From JBDREA01 sp043820265 (GTDB lineage: Archaea > Altiarchaeota > Altiarchaeia > IMC4 > JBDREA01): 32,472 nucleotides of DNA. A model generated the notes under the pieces. That model did no database searches and had not been told where the DNA came from. It saw nothing but the letters and a program-made list of their open reading frames with translations. The position numbers and the translations under genes were made by a program. Within the stretch, counting starts at the first letter, position 1; every line of letters starts with the position of its first letter. Shown piece by piece: positions 7,302-14,970 of this stretch. The stretch spans positions 1-32,472 of the forward strand of contig JBDREA010000051.1 of NCBI GenBank assembly GCA_043820265.1, in the 5' to 3' direction.

Positions 7302-8612
7302 ATGGATGGTGTAAGCTACGAGCAGTCGATAGAGTTCCTTGGGGGGCTCGAGAAGGAGGGTATCAATCTTCGCTTAGAGGCTGTCTTGGAACTTTTAGCG
7401 GCGCTGGATAATCCACAAGAAAACCTCAAGACGATAGTGGTTGCGGGAACCAATGGGAAAGGCTCAACTTCCGCGATGATCTCTGCGATTCTTGAGGAAG
7501 AGGGATACAAAGTGGGATTGTATACCAGTCCGCACTTAAATGATTTCACTGAAAGGATCCTTGTAAACAGATGCCAAATTAAGCAGGAAAAAATCGGCAA
7601 GCTCATGGCCCGCATAATGTCTGTCGTCGAGTCCATGAGACAAGATCCAAAAACGAGGAGCCCCACCTTCTTTGAGGTCTTGACCGCTTTGGCGTTCTGC
7701 TACTTTAATGAAGAATCTGTGGATTTTGCAGTCTTAGAAGTGGGACTGGGTGGAAGGCTTGATGCCACCAATGTCACTTTACCTTTAGTCACTGTGATAA
7801 CAGATATCTCAGTAGATCACACAAAGTACTTGGGGGATACTATTGGTGAGATTGCAGGGGAGAAGGCGGGGGTGATAAAGGATCATGGATCAGTGGTATC
7901 TTCCGTCACAGATAAGAAGGCCCTAAAAGTTATAGAGGATACATGCAAAGAACGAGGTGCAAGGCTTTTTCAGGCAGGGCAAGACAAAAATATTGGAAGA
8001 GGGGAGCATAGCCTCCAAGGGCAGGAGGTAAGGATTACTAGCCTTAAAGGAGCATATGACATTTTTATCCCCCTCCTTGGTGAATTCCAGATTAGAAACG
8101 CTGCTTGCGCTGTCGCAGCTGTCGAATCGTTGATCGAATTCGGATACAATGTCTCTAAGGAGTCCATAGAAAATGGGATAGCTAAAACCAGCTGGCCTGT
8201 GCGGGTTGAAATTGTCTCAAAAGAGCCTCTTACAGTCATTGATGGGGCACACAACCCAGCTGCGATGAAGGAGCTAGCCTCAGCGATCATAGAGTTTTTC
8301 TCCTTTGAGAAATTATATCTGATAATAGGTGTGATGTCCTACAAAGATATTTCATCGATAGTGGCAGAGATCGCTCCTCTGGCGAACTTTGTTGTCGCAA
8401 CCCAAGCTAAGGTTACTGAAGCCGCGCATGGAAGAGAGATCTTGAAATACGTCCTTGGTTATACAAGCAATGCAACAATGAAAGATGATGTCCGCGAAGC
8501 TGTTGAGCACATCCAGTCACTCGCAGGGCCCAAAGACTTGATTTTAGTGACAGGATCTCTTGCTGTTGCAGCTGAAGCTAGAAGGATCTGGAAGACCGAA
8601 GTGCAGTTTTAG
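7302..8612 (+). CDS. folC: Folylpolyglutamate / dihydrofolate synthase FolC
   Basis: FolC joins glutamate to dihydropteroate and extends the polyglutamate tail of folates. Visible motifs are the Mur-ligase P-loop VVAGTNGKGSTSAM (residues about 45-60), YTSPHLNDFTERI, VLEVGLGGRLDATN, DHTKYLGDTIGEIAGEKAGVIK, and in the C-terminal domain VIDGAHNPAAM. The length (436 residues) is normal. ATG 7302 is preferred over a TTG three codons upstream. The gene leads a tight operon with folP and purN, so it supplies the cofactor used by PurN and PurH. The stop codon overlaps the folP ribosome binding site. Confidence 0.95.
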   Translation: MDGVSYEQSIEFLGGLEKEGINLRLEAVLELLAALDNPQENLKTIVVAGTNGKGSTSAMISAILEEEGYKVGLYTSPHLNDFTERILVNRCQIKQEKIGKLMARIMSVVESMRQDPKTRSPTFFEVLTALAFCYFNEESVDFAVLEVGLGGRLDATNVTLPLVTVITDISVDHTKYLGDTIGEIAGEKAGVIKDHGSVVSSVTDKKALKVIEDTCKERGARLFQAGQDKNIGRGEHSLQGQEVRITSLKGAYDIFIPLLGEFQIRNAACAVAAVESLIEFGYNVSKESIENGIAKTSWPVRVEIVSKEPLTVIDGAHNPAAMKELASAIIEFFSFEKLYLIIGVMSYKDISSIVAEIAPLANFVVATQAKVTEAAHGREILKYVLGYTSNATMKDDVREAVEHIQSLAGPKDLILVTGSLAVAAEARRIWKTEVQF

Positions 8613-8627
8613 GAGGAGAGGATATTT

Positions 8628-9452
8628 ATGGTTTTAGATTTTTCTGGGAAAACCAAGGTTATGGGGATATTGAATGTCACGCCCGACAGTTTTTCGGATG
8701 GGGGTAGGTTCAATGACGTGGGCTCGGCAGTAGAGCAGGCTACTAGGATGATCGCGGAAGGGGCGGACATCATTGATGTTGGCGGAGAATCAAGTAGGCC
8801 AGGGGCAAAGGAGGTTTCCGCATCTGAGGAGTGGATGCGGGTTAAGCCTGTGCTTGAGGAGATAAAAGAGTTGGGTGTTCCGATTTCAATTGATTCCTAT
8901 AAACCTGAAGTTGCTGAAAAGGCGTTGGATTTAGGGGCTTCAATCGTCAACGACATCTCTGGCTTACGTAATGAGAAAATGATGGAGCTCGTTTCGGAAA
9001 GGGGATGTCCTGTCGCCTTGATGCACATGAAAGGAACTCCCAGGAATATGCAGGAGAACCCAACCTACGGTGATGTTGTCTCTGAGATTAAATCGTTTTT
9101 TTCTGAAAGGATTAAATCTGCGGAAGATGCAGGTATTCAAAGGAAAAACATAATCCTTGACCCAGGGATTGGATTTGGAAAAACAGTTAAACACAACTTT
9201 GAGATCATCAAGCGCCTTGATGAATTCAAAGAGTTGGGTTGCCCCATCCTTTTAGGGCCTTCTAGAAAGTCATTCATCGGAGAAGTGCTTGATTTGCCAG
9301 CCGATGAGAGGCTTGAAGGAACGCTTGCAGTGCTTGCGGTTGCCGTGGAAAAAGGAGTGGACATCGTTCGCGTGCATGACGTCGCGGAATCTGTAAGATC
9401 TGTGCGCATGACTGAGGCGATACTTGAGGGAATCAGATATGAAAAAAAGTAG
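8628..9452 (+). CDS. folP: Dihydropteroate synthase FolP
   Basis: FolP condenses p-aminobenzoate with the pterin pyrophosphate. The TIM-barrel motifs are all present: MGILNVTPDSFSDGG (residues about 12-26), IIDVGGESSRPGA, PISIDSYKPEVAEKAL, IVNDISGL, ALMHMKGTPRNMQ, LDPGIGFGKT, GPSRKSFIG and the final VRVHDV. At 274 residues it is full length. AGGAGGAG at 8611-8618 is a strong ribosome binding site for ATG 8628. The 3' end overlaps purN by 14 bases. Bacterial-type FolP is patchily distributed in archaea, so transfer from bacteria is plausible but not shown here. Confidence 0.95.
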   Translation: MVLDFSGKTKVMGILNVTPDSFSDGGRFNDVGSAVEQATRMIAEGADIIDVGGESSRPGAKEVSASEEWMRVKPVLEEIKELGVPISIDSYKPEVAEKALDLGASIVNDISGLRNEKMMELVSERGCPVALMHMKGTPRNMQENPTYGDVVSEIKSFFSERIKSAEDAGIQRKNIILDPGIGFGKTVKHNFEIIKRLDEFKELGCPILLGPSRKSFIGEVLDLPADERLEGTLAVLAVAVEKGVDIVRVHDVAESVRSVRMTEAILEGIRYEKK

Positions 9453-10062
9453 GGAAAAATTGCGAATCGGTGTTTTGGTTTCGGGTGGCGGAAGCAACCT
9501 TGGAGCGATAATCGAGGCGTGTAATACGGGAGAGATCGAAGGAGAAGTCTGTGTGGTGTTAAGCGACAATAAAGACGCCTACGGATTGGAGCGAGCAAAA
9601 AATCACAAGATAGAAAACTATTTTGTCGATAAAAAAGAATTTAGCGACAGAGAGATATTTGACGGGGAATTGGTCCGCATCCTAAAAAACCATCATGTGG
9701 AGTTGGTTTGCCTGGCTGGATACATGAGAATAATTTCTGCGAGTTTTGTGAAGGCCTTTCCCAACAGGATCATGAATATCCATCCGGCCCTTCTCCCCTC
9801 TTTTCCGGGACTTCACGTCCAGAAGAAGGCCGTTGATTACGGAGTCAAGGTTTCAGGTTGTACTGTTCACTTCGTGGACGAGGAAGTTGACCATGGCCCA
9901 ATCATCATCCAGAAGGCGGTCCCTGTTTTGGATGATGATGATGGGGATTCCCTTGCAGCAAGGATTCTCAAGCATGAGCACAGGATCTATCCAGAGGCGA
10001 TTAGGCTTTTTGCCGAGGATAGATTGAAAGTAGAAGGACGAAGAGTTATTGTTTCGGGGTAG
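9439..10062 (+). CDS. purN: Phosphoribosylglycinamide formyltransferase PurN
   Basis: PurN transfers a formyl group from 10-formyl-tetrahydrofolate to GAR in purine synthesis. The Rossmann start RIGVLVSGGGSNL, the substrate motif VCLAGYMRIIS, the catalytic segment MNIHPALLPSFPGLH (Asn and His present) and VSGCTVHFVDEEVDHGPII are all intact. ATG 9439 is chosen: it lies within the end of folP, has GAGG nearby, and starts directly before the conserved strand, giving 207 residues. The overlap implies translational coupling with folP. Confidence 0.95.
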   Translation: MKKSREKLRIGVLVSGGGSNLGAIIEACNTGEIEGEVCVVLSDNKDAYGLERAKNHKIENYFVDKKEFSDREIFDGELVRILKNHHVELVCLAGYMRIISASFVKAFPNRIMNIHPALLPSFPGLHVQKKAVDYGVKVSGCTVHFVDEEVDHGPIIIQKAVPVLDDDDGDSLAARILKHEHRIYPEAIRLFAEDRLKVEGRRVIVSG

Positions 10063-10065
10063 TCC

Positions 10066-10935
10066 ATGAGCAGATTAAGTAACTCTTTCGTTTTGTTTGT
10101 TGCACTTGCATTGTTTATTTTAGCTATTTTGTTTTTGATGGGAATAATCGGTTTTTTTCTGGTAGAACAGCAAGAGGGTGATGAAGGTTTATCAAATGGG
10201 ATTGTCACATCATCAACTTCCTTGTTGGATCTATCAACTGTGAGTTCGCTTACCTCTACGACAAGCACTATCGAGATAATCGAGATTGTGGAAAATGAGT
10301 CAGAGAAAGTAAATGAAAGTGCCGAAGAGGCATTGTCGGTTCACATTTCACCAACACCTGTCTACAGAAGGGATAGATTAAAGGTGAAGGTGTCTGACTC
10401 GGAGGGTAATGCGTTGCCTGATGTTCAGATACTGATTGATAAATCCAAGGAGGCCAAGACGGATGACACGGGGATAGCTTATGTTGTTGCATCATCTCAT
10501 GGGCCCCATGTGTTGTCGGCTGAAAAGGAAGGGTATCTTTCCGCAAACGTGTCTTTAGATGTTGATGAGTCAAGATACGGTCAGTCGCTTGCCGTGAGGA
10601 GGCTTCTTTCAACAGATGAAAGGCAAAGAGCGATTTCGGTTGGAAAAGCCAGTCTCAGAGTGTATGAGACGCCGATTTGTCCTAACTGCAGGAAAGTGAA
10701 GGATTTTACGGCTGACGTGATCGCAGCAAACAGGGATTGCATCCTCTATGAAGTCATTAATCTGTGGACCTATCAAAAGGAACTCGAAGGTAGGTTTCCC
10801 GTGATGACTACGCCAATCGTTGAGATCGAGGGTTCTGGTAGAACCTTTCAGATGAACGGGTTGATCTCGAAAAATACCCTGCAAAAACGCCTTGAGTCAA
10901 GTATGACAGGAGACTGTGTTTTTCAATGGACTTGA
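10066..10935 (+). CDS. Membrane-anchored thioredoxin/glutaredoxin-like protein with an Ig-like middle domain
   Basis: An N-terminal membrane segment (residues about 8-36) is followed by a Ser/Thr-rich linker (residues 45-75). Next comes a beta-rich domain of the carboxypeptidase-regulatory type (VSDSEGNALPDVQILIDKS, GIAYVVASSHGPHVLSAEK). The C-terminal domain has a redox motif in YETPICPNCRKVKDFTA and TTPIVEI in place of the cis-Pro loop. The catalytic part probably faces outside. It overlaps ccdA by 10 bases, so CcdA probably supplies it with electrons. The partner proteins are unknown. The Cys-Pro-Asn-Cys motif and cis-Pro loop make the fold call good, while the direction of redox chemistry is inferred. 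Confidence 0.75.
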   Translation: MSRLSNSFVLFVALALFILAILFLMGIIGFFLVEQQEGDEGLSNGIVTSSTSLLDLSTVSSLTSTTSTIEIIEIVENESEKVNESAEEALSVHISPTPVYRRDRLKVKVSDSEGNALPDVQILIDKSKEAKTDDTGIAYVVASSHGPHVLSAEKEGYLSANVSLDVDESRYGQSLAVRRLLSTDERQRAISVGKASLRVYETPICPNCRKVKDFTADVIAANRDCILYEVINLWTYQKELEGRFPVMTTPIVEIEGSGRTFQMNGLISKNTLQKRLESSMTGDCVFQWT

Positions 10936-11588
10936 CGTTGACTTTGGTAATTTTATCCGGTTTGTTTGCGGGGGTAAGCCCCTGTGCGCTTGCAGTCTAT
11001 CCATTGGTGATACACATGCTTTCGAAGGAGCGGAAAAATAGCATGCTGATCCTTTTATTTTTCTGTTTGGGGATGTTTGGAACAATTGCATCATATTATT
11101 TTTTGCTGGGATTGATTGCTGCGATCTATGGCGGTGCAATATCCGGGGAATTGGAGGAGTTTAGGGCATTTCTTTATCTTCCCGCGGGAGCTTATCTTTT
11201 AGCCTATTCGATTCTCGGTGGTTTTCCCTTTCTATTGAGAGGATTCAATTCGAAAGGAGTGGAGGGGCAGGGATTAATTCCTTCTTTCTTCAAAGGGGTC
11301 TTCTTTTCGTTTTTGGCCACTTCATGCAGCCTGCCTTACATGGTCACAGGGATTCTCCCGGCGTTCACGGCCAAGAAAACTTTTTTTTCTGGGTTTGCTT
11401 ATGTCATCGTCTTTTCTTTTGCGTTCATCTTGCCTCTGTTTATTTTTGGGGTTTTTCAATCACATATTCAGCAGAGATTTGATACAATCCGGAGAAACCA
11501 GATGAAAGTGGAAGGGTTGGGTAGGCTACTTTTATTTGTGGCTGGGCTATACTTCATTTGGGAAGGAATAACAATCATATTTCTTTGA
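10926..11588 (+). CDS. ccdA: CcdA/DsbD-type membrane thiol-electron carrier
   Basis: The 220-residue protein has six predicted membrane segments. The two family cysteines lie in pseudo-symmetric positions: GLFAGVSPCALAVYPLV (residue about 20) and FLATSCSLPYMVTGI (residue about 133). CcdA proteins move reducing equivalents from cytosolic thioredoxin to the outside for disulfide reduction or cytochrome c maturation. No cytochrome gene is visible here. The overlap with the upstream membrane thioredoxin-like gene suggests that protein is its extracytoplasmic partner. The length is typical for the short CcdA form. Confidence 0.88.
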   Translation: MDLTLTLVILSGLFAGVSPCALAVYPLVIHMLSKERKNSMLILLFFCLGMFGTIASYYFLLGLIAAIYGGAISGELEEFRAFLYLPAGAYLLAYSILGGFPFLLRGFNSKGVEGQGLIPSFFKGVFFSFLATSCSLPYMVTGILPAFTAKKTFFSGFAYVIVFSFAFILPLFIFGVFQSHIQQRFDTIRRNQMKVEGLGRLLLFVAGLYFIWEGITIIFL

Positions 11589-11592
11589 AAAA

Positions 11593-11733
11593 ATGGGAGA
11601 GCTCTACTTCGACAAGGAAAAGAAGTTGTACTACCTCGTCAGTGGAGAAGACAGTCTGATAGTCACAGAACAACAGTTCGAAGAATTGAAAAAGGGGCAG
11701 CACATGCTTTTTTCGCATCTGAAGAATAATTAG
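11593..11733 (+). CDS. Small acidic/basic protein at the end of the folate-redox operon
   Basis: The 46-residue frame starts MGELYFDKEKKLYYLVSGED and ends HLKNN. It begins four bases after the ccdA stop on the same strand, a spacing typical of co-transcribed genes. It has no cysteine and no membrane segment, and looks like a small beta-strand-plus-helix domain. The function is unknown. Confidence 0.5.
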   Translation: MGELYFDKEKKLYYLVSGEDSLIVTEQQFEELKKGQHMLFSHLKNN

Positions 11734-11854
11734 TGTTTTAGGGACTGTTTCTTCGGATAAAGGATTTCTTTCAGTGATTACTCATTTTTAAACCCATATT
11801 CTATGTTGTATTCTAATTTACTTTATAATCCAATAATGTTAGGGTGGTGGAGAC

Positions 11855-12754
11855 ATGAAAACAAAAACAATTTTACTGATGCTGCTGCTCATAGCGTCGA
11901 CTGCAAGCTCGACGCCAGCAGGCGACAACGTAGTCATAAATGAAGTCCTCTACGACGTCGACGGGGATGAAAAGGGAGAATGGATTGAACTTTTCAATCC
12001 CACAGACCAGCAAATGGATGTCGGTGGATGGAGTCTCACAGACCAGGAAGCGATTCTCTCCTTTCCGAACCAGACAACAATTGAATCCCACAGCTACCTT
12101 CTCGTAAGCCGAGAGGCAGCAACATTTAAAATTCAGAACCCAGGGATTACTCCAGACTTCGAGATGAGGCAAACAGACGAGGACATACCAAATCTCCTTC
12201 CAATTTCAGGCACATACTTATCACTTGCAAACACCGGCGACGAAGTCATCTTAAGAAATGAGTTGGGAACAGATGTCGATGTCCTCGTCTACGGTACAGG
12301 TTACTACGACGAAGAAGGGGGGGGAGCCACTGCCCAAACCGTCTCTTCCGGCAAAAGCCTTGAAAGATTGCCTCAAGGATCAGACTCCGACAACTGCTCA
12401 TTCGACTTCCAACAAACAGACACCCCTACACCCACTCCAACCCAACAATCCCCACCCGAAACAACCACCACAGTCCCTCAAACGTCGACGTCCACATTAC
12501 CTGTGACAACAACCACAACAACCGTCCCCAAAGATTCAACGACAACAACAATAGATGAAACGACCACGACTATCATTGACGAGACGACGTCATCCGTTCC
12601 TGGTGAGACAACGACAACGACTTTGCCAATAGATAACCCACCGACTCCAGCAGCCGAATTTCCAACAAAGGAGCTGCCTTTCTCACTGGCTGTGTTAATA
12701 TGCCTCCTTTTTGCGGCAGAGTATACATGGAAAAAAGAACGGAAAAAAGATTAG
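11855..12754 (+). CDS. Exported lamin-tail-domain protein with a Thr-rich stalk and C-terminal membrane anchor
   Basis: A signal peptide (residues 1-21, MLLLIASTASS) precedes a lamin-tail domain (about 25-170), recognised from VVINEVLYDVDG, EWIELFNPTDQQMDVGGWSL, YLLVSRE and LSLANTGDEVILRN. A Thr/Pro-rich stalk (about 188-268, many TTTT runs) and a membrane segment near the end (LAVLICLLFAAEY) followed by KKERKK complete it. The protein is therefore displayed on the cell surface, probably glycosylated on the stalk. Lamin-tail domains in prokaryotes often accompany secreted nucleases or adhesion proteins, but no catalytic motif is seen here. GGTGG before the ATG serves as the ribosome binding site. 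Confidence 0.85.
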   Translation: MKTKTILLMLLLIASTASSTPAGDNVVINEVLYDVDGDEKGEWIELFNPTDQQMDVGGWSLTDQEAILSFPNQTTIESHSYLLVSREAATFKIQNPGITPDFEMRQTDEDIPNLLPISGTYLSLANTGDEVILRNELGTDVDVLVYGTGYYDEEGGGATAQTVSSGKSLERLPQGSDSDNCSFDFQQTDTPTPTPTQQSPPETTTTVPQTSTSTLPVTTTTTTVPKDSTTTTIDETTTTIIDETTSSVPGETTTTTLPIDNPPTPAAEFPTKELPFSLAVLICLLFAAEYTWKKERKKD

Positions 12755-12778
12755 TAGTTGGAGGAAAAGCCGGAGACT

Positions 12779-13486
12779 TCAAATAATATCTGCTGGTGTT
12801 TCGCCCAAGCACTCAGGGGGCTTAGCAATGTAGCGGGAACAGATTTCACTAAACAACACCTCCTTTGATGCGAACCCCGTGAAAGTCTTGTTTTCCACGA
12901 TAACGGTAGGCGCATCCCGGATGCTGTATGTTTTCAGAAGGACCGGAATCATAGGTTCCTCGTTAAATTCACTATCAAATGCGAAGATCAAGATCCTGTC
13001 CCCGAACATCTTCTTGAAGTAGTCCAGGACAAATCCCTGGTCCTCGCACAATGGACAATCCTTTTTATGAAAGAATAAAACAACAACAAAATCGGAATCG
13101 CAGAATTCCTGGGTTTTTCTGGCCAAAATCCAGTAGTTCAACTGCGAAATCAGATAATCCCGCTTTAGAAAAGTAAAGTCTTCGCTGTGGGACAGCTCAT
13201 CATCCACATACCCCTCCAACCTAATCCTGATTTTATCGTTGCTTTTTATGTAGTCGTTTAAGGTTGCAGAAAATGCGGGGCATCTCTCCCTTTCCCCCAA
13301 GGCGTTAAGGTAGAGGTATTGTAGTTGAAGACTTGCGAAGTTTATCCTCTGCTCGCGGTCGCTTGCTTGGATGTAGGATATCCTATAGCTTTCGACTACC
13401 ATGCCTAAAAGCAGCCCCAAACCGAAAACCACCAACGTGATTGCCCCTGCCATCAAATAGAGGTTCTTGTTTATCTTCCTAGCCAT
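12779..13486 (-). CDS. Membrane-anchored thioredoxin-like protein
   Basis: An N-terminal membrane segment (residues about 11-32) is followed by a helical region and a C-terminal thioredoxin-like domain. That domain has the strand VVVLFFHKKDCPLCEDQG (CPLC), the strand ILIFAFDSE and the cis-Pro segment RDAPTVIVENKTFTGF. The domain is predicted to lie outside the cell. Two more cysteines (AFSATL region and CSRYIAKPPEC) could form a structural disulfide. The gene converges with the lamin-tail gene with only 24 bases between them, so the two share a terminator zone. It probably belongs to the same exported thiol system as CcdA. Confidence 0.8.
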   Translation of the reverse strand: MARKINKNLYLMAGAITLVVFGLGLLLGMVVESYRISYIQASDREQRINFASLQLQYLYLNALGERERCPAFSATLNDYIKSNDKIRIRLEGYVDDELSHSEDFTFLKRDYLISQLNYWILARKTQEFCDSDFVVVLFFHKKDCPLCEDQGFVLDYFKKMFGDRILIFAFDSEFNEEPMIPVLLKTYSIRDAPTVIVENKTFTGFASKEVLFSEICSRYIAKPPECLGETPADII

Positions 13487-13535
13487 AGTAAGGATACTGA
13501 TTAGAGTTTCAGGGGTTAAAATAAAATCTTTTTTC

Positions 13536-14768
13536 CTACCACTTCTGGTTTCTGTTGATTACGAGATTTGAGATGACCGCAATCCAAATGTATCCCAAAA
13601 AAAGAAAGTAAAACAACATAAATGCCCCAAGCGGCTTAAATCCGTATTTTCTGATCTTCTCCCGAGATATTCTGTGGCTCACAATCAAAGTGACCACACC
13701 CATAGCCAAAACCGCCAAAATAACCCATAACTTAACATAGTTTACATCCAGTACGGCAATATTCAGATGTAGGTCCCTTAGGAGAGTCAAAAAATCGAAG
13801 TCGATAAGATAAAAGTGGACAAGTCTTCTCCATAAAGGTTGAATCGCATAGTAAGTGACCAGGAAAGTGGATACCATTAAGACGACTACGCTGAAGACGT
13901 TAAGAGGCATCAAAATGCCGAAGTCCCCGTAACTTCTATTGAAAAACAGGTGCTTGTACTTGATGCTATTTGATAGTAGACCGTGGTACCAGCGCCTTCT
14001 TTGGAGGTAGAGCTCGCTGATGGTTTCAGGTGAGAAGCTGTAGACGTTGGCGTCAAAGGCGTTGGCTATCTTATAATGCTTTGATTGCATGCGGAGCGCT
14101 ATCTCCATGTCTTCTGTGATGTTTTGTTCGTCAAATCCGCCAATCTCTGTGATGACGTTTTTTCTATAAACAGTGAAGGGGCCGGGTGTGACATAAATGG
14201 AATCGATCGCAGCCATATAGCGTCTTAGAAATATCGCAAAGATGTATTCAAACCACTGAAGCTTTTGGATGAGGTTTCCGGGGTGAAACACTTTGAGTGC
14301 GGGGGTGACGGCAGCCACTTTATCCTCTGTGAAGTGGGGAAGCATCTTTCTTAGCGCATCTGATGCCACCACCGAGTCAGCGTCAAGGCAGGCGACGAAT
14401 TCGCCTTTCGCGTGCTTCAATCCGATGTTTAGGGGGACCGCTTTGTGTCCGCTGTTTTTCCCCAGATTGACCAACTTGACATGTCCACTGTACGACTGAG
14501 CGATCTTTTCCGTGCCGTCGGATGAGCCGTCGTTTACGACTATGATCTCCAGTTTTCCGCTCGGATAGTCCAGGCCCAAAAGTGAATCAATGCATTTCGC
14601 CAGCATCGCCTCCTCATTAAAGGCAGGCACGATAACGGACACATTAGGCAGACTTTCGTCTGACAACTCCTGTAAATCTTCGTCTTGCCCTGTCACCAAC
14701 ACCAGCAACCAAAACACCGCAAGATAAAGAGCACAAAAATATATGCCCCACATCAGTAAGTCCAACAT
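13536..14768 (-). CDS. Membrane family-2 glycosyltransferase (processive synthase type)
   Basis: A first membrane helix (residues 4-25) precedes a GT-A catalytic domain with VSVIVPAFNEEAM, IIVVNDGSSDGT, the metal-binding ACLDADS, NITEDMEIALRM and LQRRRWYHG (the Q-x-x-R-W motif). Three C-terminal membrane segments follow (about 290-312, 345-368 and 380-405). This arrangement matches hyaluronan, cellulose and poly-N-acetylglucosamine synthases, which polymerise and export sugars. The product here cannot be told from sequence. It is divergent from SRP54 across a region with repeated inverted motifs. Confidence 0.88.
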   Translation of the reverse strand: MLDLLMWGIYFCALYLAVFWLLVLVTGQDEDLQELSDESLPNVSVIVPAFNEEAMLAKCIDSLLGLDYPSGKLEIIVVNDGSSDGTEKIAQSYSGHVKLVNLGKNSGHKAVPLNIGLKHAKGEFVACLDADSVVASDALRKMLPHFTEDKVAAVTPALKVFHPGNLIQKLQWFEYIFAIFLRRYMAAIDSIYVTPGPFTVYRKNVITEIGGFDEQNITEDMEIALRMQSKHYKIANAFDANVYSFSPETISELYLQRRRWYHGLLSNSIKYKHLFFNRSYGDFGILMPLNVFSVVVLMVSTFLVTYYAIQPLWRRLVHFYLIDFDFLTLLRDLHLNIAVLDVNYVKLWVILAVLAMGVVTLIVSHRISREKIRKYGFKPLGAFMLFYFLFLGYIWIAVISNLVINRNQKW

Positions 14769-14794
14769 AAGGATTCCTCAATTAGGAGATATGT

Positions 14795-14887
14795 CGATTT
14801 GCTTAAAAATTGTTATTGGGTATTAAGCAATTCGATATATTCGATTGCATAAGTTCTTTATCATTTAATGGAAGATTTATGCAATCG
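14795..14887. repeat. Two nested inverted repeats built from one motif (CGATTTGCTTAA-like)
   Basis: Between the glycosyltransferase and SRP54 genes the same motif appears four times in alternating orientation. CGATTTGCTTAA (14795-14806) faces TTAAGCAATTCG (14823-14834), and CGATTGCATAA (14842-14852) faces TTATGCAATCG (14877-14887). The second pair is a perfect 11-bp inverted repeat. This could be an operator for the divergent genes or a protein-binding iteron cluster. Confidence 0.6.
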
Positions 14888-14932
14888 ACTATTAGATTAA
14901 AAAAGATAAAAATGGCCTGGGAAGGATGGTGG

Positions 14933-14943
14933 CTTTTTATTTT
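14933..14943 (+). promoter_or_regulatory. TATA-like box of SRP54
   Basis: CTTTTTATTTT lies about 30-38 bases before ATG 14971, which suits an archaeal TATA box with a very short leader. It lies downstream of the repeated inverted motifs. Confidence 0.35.
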
Positions 14944-14970
14944 GGTTGAAACCCATTAATCTCCGGCAAT

